Source: Lactarius indigo (taxonomy: Eukaryota > Basidiomycota > Agaricomycetes > Russulales > Russulaceae). From it: 64,000 bases of DNA. Shown here one piece after another: positions 57,247 through 64,000 of this stretch (the stretch's first letter is position 1; every line of letters begins with the position of its first letter). The notes below the pieces were generated by a model, which was not told the DNA's origin, made no database searches, and saw nothing but the letters and a program-made list of their open reading frames with translations. Made by a program: the position numbers and the translations under genes. The stretch spans positions 248,001 to 312,000 of the forward strand of contig JAFKAC010000015.1 of NCBI GenBank assembly GCA_025766275.1, given 5' to 3'.

Positions 57247-59420
57247 GAGACAGTTTTAGGAGCAGAGTTGTTACCGTGATTGCCGTCTTTTTAGAGACGA
57301 GGACCGAATCCTGATAACTGATACAGAAACGACGTCTGATATATCTAATCCACATGGTTGCCTCAAGGCTCGGAAATGGGCTCGACGCTCGTTAGGTTGA
57401 CTTACAACACGAATAGCAGTAGACGCGGTCTAGTATGAAGTCCGGAATCCAAAGACCCACGTCAACCAACCAACGTCAAACAGAAGAAACACCGGTCTAG
57501 TAGTAAGTACAGGGTCTCATCCAGCAGAGAATCCATCAGTGTCGCAACCCGAGTTCGAGCTAGACAGGACTTTGTTGAGACTCACCAAGCCAGCCGTTGG
57601 TGTAGGGCCAGGTGCTGAACAAGTCAAGTAGGGATCTGTCATTCATTCGGAAGGTAGTCACTCGGCAGTGTGATCGCACTTGCCACGCTCTGTACATTGA
57701 CAGTCAGCTGATGCTCGAGGTGAAAGACGCTGAAAGGAGGGAGGAAGAAAGACGCACTGGCGCTGGGTAGCTTGTATGCTCGATGACATTGAGGCGCCCG
57801 TGGATGATCACCACAACATTGTGCACCTGAAGCGCTGAGCAGAATACAAAATAGGAATGGGTCGGTCAGGCCATGAAGCGAACGCACTCACGGAAGTCGT
57901 CATATTGGCTGCCGTGGTTCTGGAGGAAGGTAAGGGACGTGGCGTTGTCCTGGTAGCTCGGGCGCTGAAAAAGCCGCCGGATGTAATATTTTAGCTGCAT
58001 GAGGGGATGTCTGGGGTTGCATCAGCGCGATACCGCGGTTCGCGCTGAGGGGGAGTGTGAAGACTAGCAAAATTGAGTACTGCGATTGCCGTGTTCGGAC
58101 TGTTTTGGTTTCGGTATCCATAAACAAATCACCCTACTATAATTACTCGTACGATACCTTTTTTCTCCTCAGTTCGTCTTGTACTCGGACGCTGAGGAGA
58201 CGCTCTTTAGGGTTTAATACCAAGGATTGTCACTCGTGGTGTAGCCGAAGCTGGTGACACAGAGGCATGGGAATGAGAGGCGGTTGCAATTTATCTCGCG
58301 CTTGTGTATTGCCTGCAAGCTGAGAAAGAAAAACGACAACACTCGTACTGAAAGAAGCAGGGAACTCGTGGTGGGGGTAATCGCTTCAGTTCCCAACCCC
58401 AACGCCATCGTTGCTGATCACGTAGACGCTGACGTTGTGCGTGCCGAGCCGTGTGGACAGGTCGCACGCGCTCCTTGCAAAGTCCACTGGGAAGTCTACT
58501 TGTCGATGCAGTACGAGGCGCTGACGGCCTGCGAGATACCCATCAGTCTGAGCACCTGGTTGAGCACACTAAGTAGCGTCTCCGTCTTCAGGCGCCAGAC
58601 GGAGCAGTAGTAGTAGAGGTGCGGGGTTAGGTGTGCTATTTGGGATAGCCAGAAGACGAGACCGTTACGCTTGAATAGTCAGAACTTGGGCATAAGGCGT
58701 GGTCTGTTCGGTGGTCCACTGACGATGGGTGACTATCCGATGTGCTGGTGTAAGGGTGTGATGGACTCCAACGAGATAAGAAAAAATGGAATACTGTTGG
58801 AGACGACCACGTGTAATTTCTCAGTCTTGACGTGCTCGACAACCTGGACTTGGTGGGATGGAAGTGAGGTGTTGACGCATGTTCAATGCCGACATGTGAG
58901 CGTCGGGCGACCCCGGGCCGGATTGATCAGGAGCACGGGATTCTAGCCGCTCTCCCAGCACACGGTTAGCAACTTAATTTACCTCCTATGCAGTATGCTT
59001 CTTGTACTTATTTTAAAGGCTCGTTTACGCTCTCCGACTGGTGGCTTTACAATTATATAAGTCGTTTCTCCCGACCAAAATGCTTGGCCAAGCGCTGAGT
59101 TGGGCCGAGCATGGCTTCAAGCAGCTTCAAGCTCCAAGTTCCACGCGCCCCGGCCCTACAGAGGAAATGCAAGGAATTTGGTGGGCGAGCATGACTCCGA
59201 TAAGTCATCCTTCTCGAAATTTCGCGGTCAACCATGACAGAGAGCGATGACCGGCCTGAGAACGCTTACAGAGATACGTATCAATGGTCTGGTCGTGGTC
59301 ATGCGGAGCACGAGCGGCGGCGGTCCCTAGCTGAGTGTGGCACAAGTGGACATGTCAGGCAGATCGCTGGTTGAGGTCCGCACTTATTACTTAGAATCTA
59401 TACTCCTCGACTAGGGGGTT
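57247..59420. other. Unassigned stretch with family S relics
   Basis: No intact gene. 57836-58000 is a family S relic (minus; RRLFQRPSYQDNATSLTF then DDFRECVRF). 57330-57400 repeats 18150-18240. 59053-59235 (minus) shares MVDREI-like sequence with 22920 and 54350. 59295-59350 resembles the USP UBA2 relic at 48500. Confidence 0.4.
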
Positions 59421-59429
59421 ACAGTACCA

Positions 59430-59660
59430 ACGCTTCTTTATCGACCTGACCACCTTGTCACCATGTCGCCCTTTATCGAGCTTTATCCTTTCAACATACC
59501 ACACTTCACAACTTCACACACGACGGCTGCAGGTCCGGCTGCGTTGACTACACCTCAGGTGAGATTTCGTTTAAGTGGTTTGTCTCCTACTTCCTATTGT
59601 GGATGAGTTTTGGTTAGTATAGCGTGATGTGCCAAGATACAGGAAAATAAGCGAATGGTA
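59430..59660. repeat. 3' half of spacer R (copy 9) and F8 3' flank
   Basis: Shares CTTCACAACTTCACACACGA, CAGGTCCGGCTGCGTTGAC and the F-box 3' flank landmarks with the other copies. Confidence 0.5.
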
Positions 59661-59672
59661 CAGGTTATTCAC

Positions 59673-60753
59673 CTAATTTCCGACTCTGAGCCTTTCGAGT
59701 CTTTCGTCGAACTCTATTTCGTTGTTAATAAAGGTTATCGGGCGACCCATGTTCTGGCGAGCAGCAAGGAACTTCTGAACTGATTCCGCTGGCTGGTCGT
59801 CCAAGTAAAGTAACTTGAGTGCCGGAAACACTTCAGCGGCCCTCTCTTCGGTGACACTTTCGAGAGCGAGTGAAATGCGCGGTGAAAGTCCGCTGCATAT
59901 ACTCAGTGCCTTCACAGAGGGGAATGAACGAAAGAGTTCCAGCCACGGGATACCGTCACCTGAGTCATCGGATTCCAAAAAGATGTAGAGACGGTTTACA
60001 CCGGAGAGCATAGGAGAAATTTGGCTGACCACCTGGCCTATCGCATCTTCCTGGACGGAAAAATAGAACGACGAACGACGGTGGTGATCAAGCTCGAAGG
60101 CGATATCGGGCCGGACGAACATGCCTGCGTAGGTAAACCGGTATAACCTGTGTTTGTCCGAACGATCGAAGAACTTGCAAAGTTGTGGGATTTGAAAATT
60201 GGTGCCTTCCAGCTGGAAATGGTACTCTGTTATCAAGTCCTCAAGCCGGGGAGCGTCGATCTGGGCCACGAAATCCTCAAAATACTCGAAAAGACCCTTG
60301 AAGTAAAATGTGGTAAGAGCGGGAAGGACAGATCGTGTGATGGGAAGCAGGCGCATTCGATTGGGATAGCACATATCCCATTCGAATTCAAAGGTGAAGT
60401 GCTTGAGCCTGGGCAGCGCAGCCAGAGTTGCGACCATTGCCTCGGGTGGAATATAATCCGTTGGAGGTATATCGTTGAGATTTATATCAACGAGGTCGCG
60501 GGCCGATGAAAGAAGAGCTGGTGCAGCTGGAAAGGAAATGCCGGATATGTGGATTGTCTGCAAATAGGGTGCGGATCCACCGAGGAACGAATCGGGAAGA
60601 GCTAACATGGTCATAGGTGGTCTCGATCTTGGGCTCGATTCTAATCGAAGGTGTGTCAATACCGGAAATGGCTCCCGCATCACTGCTGTCAGCGCCGTGG
60701 CCGGATCTCCCGACGGTGAGTCTGGCACATTAATCTCAACGACTCGAACACGA
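59673..60753 (-). pseudogene. F-box copy F8, cut by a LINE
   Basis: The last 360 codons of an F-box gene, open and well conserved (EPFPVLTHLRL, LPDSFLGGSAP, tail FLAARQNMGRPITFINNEIEF). Reading upstream it reaches RVRVVEI and stops at 60753, where a run of 19 T begins. The F-box and about the first 110 residues are missing; they may lie on the far side of the LINE, outside this window. Confidence 0.82.
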
Positions 60754-60772
60754 TTTTTTTTTTTTTTTTTTT
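60754..60772 (-). repeat. LINE poly(A) tail
   Basis: Nineteen T on the plus strand at the junction between F8 coding sequence and the LINE 3' UTR. Confidence 0.9.
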
Positions 60773-61131
60773 GAATCCATTTACGTGCGCCTCAGGGCCT
60801 ATTACCCTATGTAGCACGAAACTATGTACCCGAAACAAAGTGGTAATTCTACCTCGCGTGATGCTCTGTGTATCTTAGGTCCCCCCCACTCCCGGAAGGG
60901 AGTGGCTTAGCTTCCCGTCAAGCGCTGAGTTGAGAGGGGCGGGTGTCCCGCCCTGCCGTGAGTTGCGAGCCGCGTTGTGTGACTTGCGCGGTCTTGTTTG
61001 TGTGGGTTGGGCTTGCTACTACGTCTTCCTCTTTGCTCGGCGTAACTTGAGTGGGCCTATGAGGCCCGGCGAGTCGTGGGGATAGGAGTTGAAGGGGTGG
61101 TGGGGTGTGGAGTGGGGTGTGGGTTGATGCG
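60773..61131 (-). other. LINE 3' UTR
   Basis: No open frame; lies between the ORF2 stop and the poly(A) tail. Confidence 0.75.
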
Positions 61132-64000
61132 TCATGAGGTTGGCCCTAATTGTCCGGAGCTCCTTTGACCGTTTTCCTTTCCTACTTTATTCTCGTCTCC
61201 TGAGCGTGGCATCGTGCCGCATTGCGTGATTCTTCCTGAGTCTTGTATGAATTTGGCCAGGGGGATGCTTGTTTTGGGGTCTTGTAGCAGTTTGGTGTAG
61301 GACGTTTCTGGTGTTCTTTTCCCTTTGAGGAGCGTCCATCTTTCGTGTGCGTACGCTGGGCAATCTAAGATGAAGTGCTGAGGGGTTTCTGGACTGTGAC
61401 CGCATGCCGGACAGCTGTCTCCTTCTACTCTTTTGAAGCGATGTAGGTATGCGTTGAGGGGGAAGTGCCCCGACCTTAGCTGAAAAAGCCAGCTTGCACC
61501 CTTCCTAGAGAGATTGGGGTCGCTCGTTAGCTTTAGGAATTTCTGTGAGGGCAATGAAACGTCTATCTGATTGAGCCTTTTTGCTCGCGGTGAGTTCTGC
61601 CAGTCGCTTTTCCACCAGGTTTTGAGTTTGTCGTTGAAGGCTTGCCTTGCAGCGGATTTATTGATCTTGAGGGGATGCCGGAGTTGGGGCGGGAGGGCAT
61701 CGGGTGGGGACGTCTTCCCCTCTGCTGCTGTTTTCGCCTCTTTGTCTGCCGTTTCGTTACCTTGTATTCCCACGTGTCCTGCGGTCCATCGTATTGTGAG
61801 TGAGTACTTAGAGCCTCCTGCTTTGCGGAGTTTCGTCGCTGCAGTTTGGAAAAGATCTGCCAAGGAGTGGCCTGATCGGCTGCTTGGCGACGTTATGGCT
61901 GTTATTGCCGCTTGGTTGTCTACTCCCAGTGCGATTGAGGTTTTATTGTTCTTCTCGGACTTGATGAGGTGTAGACCTAGTAAGAGCCCTACTAGTTCTG
62001 CCTCGAAGACGGTGTGGTGGTCAGATGAGCCGAGGTGATAATGCAATGTTCTCCTTTCCTTATCTGCCCCGATGAGTACCGCTGCTGCCCCTACCGCTCC
62101 GTCGTGAGCTGAGCCGTCCGTATATATTTTTATACTTTCGGTTCCTTCCTTGTCTGCCTTTATCGACGCCTTCTTGTCCTTGGCCACGTCCAGCTTAAAG
62201 GGATGTTTGTGGGATAGTGCCGGGTCCTGTCTAACCGTAGGGATTTTTTCGTAGGTTTCCGGGTTGATTGCGAGCGTTTGCATAAGGAAGTGTAGTGGGG
62301 ACTTGTGTCTCTTTACTCTTCCATTTGCACATCTTTTCGCTGGGCCGTGCAGGGGGTGTGCTTTCGGAAGCGTGGCAATGCGAGTTGCCGCCCTGTGGAT
62401 ATGTTTTTCAGCTTCGAGCTTTAGCGGGAGGATGAAGGCGTGAGCATCGAGGACGTCCGTGGGCGACGTCCTTAATCCCCCAGTGATTGCCAGGGCGCCG
62501 GCCCTTTGTATGGTCGTAAATTTGTTCCCGCGTCTCTGCAGCCTGTCTGACTTCTCCGCTGTAGTTTTTCTTCCTTCTGCACTTCCCCAAACGTCGACTG
62601 CGTAGAGGATTCGTGGGATTGCGACGCTTGTGTACAGCCTTCTCGCGTACTTTGGGGTGATGCCCCAGCTTGGAGTGGCGGCTCTTCTGATTTGACCGGC
62701 CCACTTCATGCCTTTTTCTAGGGCGTAATTGTACTGCGTTCCCCAGTTGAGATGTTGGTCGAAGAAAACTCCCAGGTACTTTGCGGATTTAGTTGGGGTC
62801 AGGGTAATGTCGAGCAGCTTCATGGGGCTTCGCTGCTTCTTGCTATTCTGATGAGCAAAGTCTATCAGCGCGAGTTTGCTGAACTCGAAGCGTGAATTAT
62901 GGGCGTTGGACCATTCAATCGCTCCCCTTTGCCTTGTCATCATGTCGGATAGCGTTGCATGTGTTTCAACGAAGTTATTCCCTGTGGCGATCAGGATTGC
63001 ATCATCCACGTAGGCTATTGCTGATTCATTCTCTTTTATCGGGACGTCGAGAATATCAGCGTTGTAGTACTGGTATAGGATCATGGACAGGGGGTCTCCC
63101 TGTCCGATCCCGTTGTTGATAGGGATGCTGTCTGAAACGTAGTCGTCGAATCTCAGCGTAGTGAAGCGGTTCCTTAGCAGGTTTTGAGTGAACTTAACCA
63201 ATTTCGCGGGAACTCTGCGCTTTTTCATGTTATGGAGAAGTCTTTCGTTGACCGCATTGGGGAAGGCGCCTTCTATGTCGAGGAATAGCACTGAGACCAC
63301 TTGCTTCTTCCTCCAGGCGTCCTTGATCCGGAGCGTAAGCATATGCATCGCGTCCGTTGTTGTGCGTGCTGGGCGTCCGCCGTAATGGTGTTGTGGGAGG
63401 AGCTGGTGTTTCTCGGAGTGGAAGGTGAGCTGTTCCGCCATTATGGACGTGAGTACTTTTGCAAGGGTGTTTAGGAGTGCGATGGGCCTGTAGGCCTTGG
63501 GAACATCGTATCTTGGTTTGCCTGGTTTCCTAAGTACTACTGTTGTGGACGTCTTCCACGGGTCGTAATACCAGCCTTTATTGACAATTGCGTTGAATAT
63601 CGTCCAAAGCCTGTTGACAAGGACGTCAGCACATTTGATGAGTACAATGTTGGGGATACCGTCGGGGCCTGGGGCCTTATAAGGTTTCAGTCGGGCTAAG
63701 TGCTTGCGAATTTGATCCTTAGTAATGGCCTTCAGCGTGTTGATTGGCGGCGGGTAGGTGGGGTTGGTTAGATCGGCATTCGGGGCTGCAGGCTTAGTGG
63801 GGAAAAAAGTTTTGGCCAGTATGACACTTTTGTCGGAATTGTGGCTGATGGTTTTCTCGCCCGTGTCCTCTTGCACCTTTAGACTAGGAATTCTAGTTTT
63901 GCCCCCGTCGCTTGCTGGCGCTGAAATGTAACGGTGGACCGACCAGATGTCTGGGTCGGATGCTTTCTCTAGCCAGTCTCTCCAGTGGTGCTGTTTTGTG
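61132..64000 (-). CDS. LINE ORF2: reverse transcriptase and RNase H (partial)
   Basis: At least 955 codons open to the edge, with no start in view; an upstream endonuclease is expected outside the window. In order: linker (HHWRDWLEKASDPDIW), RT with KPYKAPGPDGIPN, YRPIALLNTLAKVL, FLDIEGAFPNA, GIGQGDPLSM and catalytic AYVDDAIL; thumb region (AKYLGVFFDQHLNW); RNase H with IYTDGSAHDG, FEAELVGLLLGL, GVDNQAA and WTAGHVGIQGNETADKEAK (D, E, D, H/D all present); C-terminal CPACGHSPETPQHFILDC. No frameshift or stop was seen, so this part of the element is intact and probably young. It inserted into F8. Confidence 0.92.
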   Translation of the reverse strand, partial: TKQHHWRDWLEKASDPDIWSVHRYISAPASDGGKTRIPSLKVQEDTGEKTISHNSDKSVILAKTFFPTKPAAPNADLTNPTYPPPINTLKAITKDQIRKHLARLKPYKAPGPDGIPNIVLIKCADVLVNRLWTIFNAIVNKGWYYDPWKTSTTVVLRKPGKPRYDVPKAYRPIALLNTLAKVLTSIMAEQLTFHSEKHQLLPQHHYGGRPARTTTDAMHMLTLRIKDAWRKKQVVSVLFLDIEGAFPNAVNERLLHNMKKRRVPAKLVKFTQNLLRNRFTTLRFDDYVSDSIPINNGIGQGDPLSMILYQYYNADILDVPIKENESAIAYVDDAILIATGNNFVETHATLSDMMTRQRGAIEWSNAHNSRFEFSKLALIDFAHQNSKKQRSPMKLLDITLTPTKSAKYLGVFFDQHLNWGTQYNYALEKGMKWAGQIRRAATPSWGITPKYARRLYTSVAIPRILYAVDVWGSAEGRKTTAEKSDRLQRRGNKFTTIQRAGALAITGGLRTSPTDVLDAHAFILPLKLEAEKHIHRAATRIATLPKAHPLHGPAKRCANGRVKRHKSPLHFLMQTLAINPETYEKIPTVRQDPALSHKHPFKLDVAKDKKASIKADKEGTESIKIYTDGSAHDGAVGAAAVLIGADKERRTLHYHLGSSDHHTVFEAELVGLLLGLHLIKSEKNNKTSIALGVDNQAAITAITSPSSRSGHSLADLFQTAATKLRKAGGSKYSLTIRWTAGHVGIQGNETADKEAKTAAEGKTSPPDALPPQLRHPLKINKSAARQAFNDKLKTWWKSDWQNSPRAKRLNQIDVSLPSQKFLKLTSDPNLSRKGASWLFQLRSGHFPLNAYLHRFKRVEGDSCPACGHSPETPQHFILDCPAYAHERWTLLKGKRTPETSYTKLLQDPKTSIPLAKFIQDSGRITQCGTMPRSGDENKVGKENGQRSSGQLGPTS

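Larger units (their letters stand above)
60754..64000 (-). mobile_element. LINE (non-LTR retrotransposon), 3' part
   Basis: Minus-strand element whose poly(A) tail appears as 19 T at 60754-60772. A 3' UTR spans 60773-61131, followed by the ORF2 frame, which reaches the right edge. RT plus RNase H plus a C-terminal CCHC-like motif is the Tad1-like organisation common in fungi. The 5' end and the second target-site copy are outside the window. Confidence 0.9.

Noticed and set aside
61571..62038. A 155-codon plus-strand frame inside the LINE
   Set aside because: It is the shadow of the RNase H coding strand.
1..64000. tRNA or rRNA genes
   Set aside because: No cloverleaf-like segments or conserved rRNA stretches were recognised by eye.

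Overview
The window looks like a gene-family cluster from a filamentous basidiomycete (Agaricomycetes type). The evidence is many short spliced introns (about 50-80 nt, GT...AG), F-box genes of a characteristic agaricomycete kind, fungal STAND/NLR genes with an N-terminal Goodbye domain, zf-4CXXC_R1 zinc-finger genes, a Tad-like LINE with RT and RNase H, and TIR transposons. There is no sign of operons, ribosome-binding sites, CRISPR arrays or prokaryotic genes.

Layout. (1) 1-23.1 kb and 48.5-60.75 kb: an array of F-box genes, all on the minus strand, interleaved with plus-strand copies of a UBP14/USP5-type deubiquitinase and with a conserved spacer repeat (here called R). USP-A (1-1385, 5' end outside the window) is the only intact deubiquitinase copy. 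Copies B1, B2, C and D are broken. Six F-box genes (F1-F5, F7) are intact once an overlooked 14-nt first exon is added. F6 is frameshifted, F8 is cut by a LINE, and several relics remain, including one in inverted orientation. (2) 23.8-48.3 kb: a second tandem array of divergent pairs, each an NLR gene (minus) head-to-head with a zf-4CXXC_R1 gene (plus). Two NLRs are intact seven-exon genes (NLR-A 1250 aa, NLR-B 1242 aa: Goodbye, NACHT, ankyrin repeats) and two are 5' stubs. All four zinc-finger copies are damaged, by different deletions. (3) Mobile elements: a 3067-bp Tc1/mariner-related element at 36128-39194 with perfect 27-bp TIRs, an 817-bp non-autonomous TIR element at 41229-42045, and a LINE from 60754 to beyond the right edge.

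Biology. F-box proteins select substrates for SCF ubiquitin ligases, while UBP14/USP5 disassembles free polyubiquitin chains. Here both have been amplified on the same repeat unit, and a neighbouring array has amplified STAND receptors with very similar ankyrin repeats. Together this resembles a fast birth-and-death locus of the kind linked to non-self recognition. That link is an inference; the sequence shows only the families, the copies and their breaks. All exon boundaries were read by eye from splice consensus, frame consistency and comparison between paralogous copies in this window.
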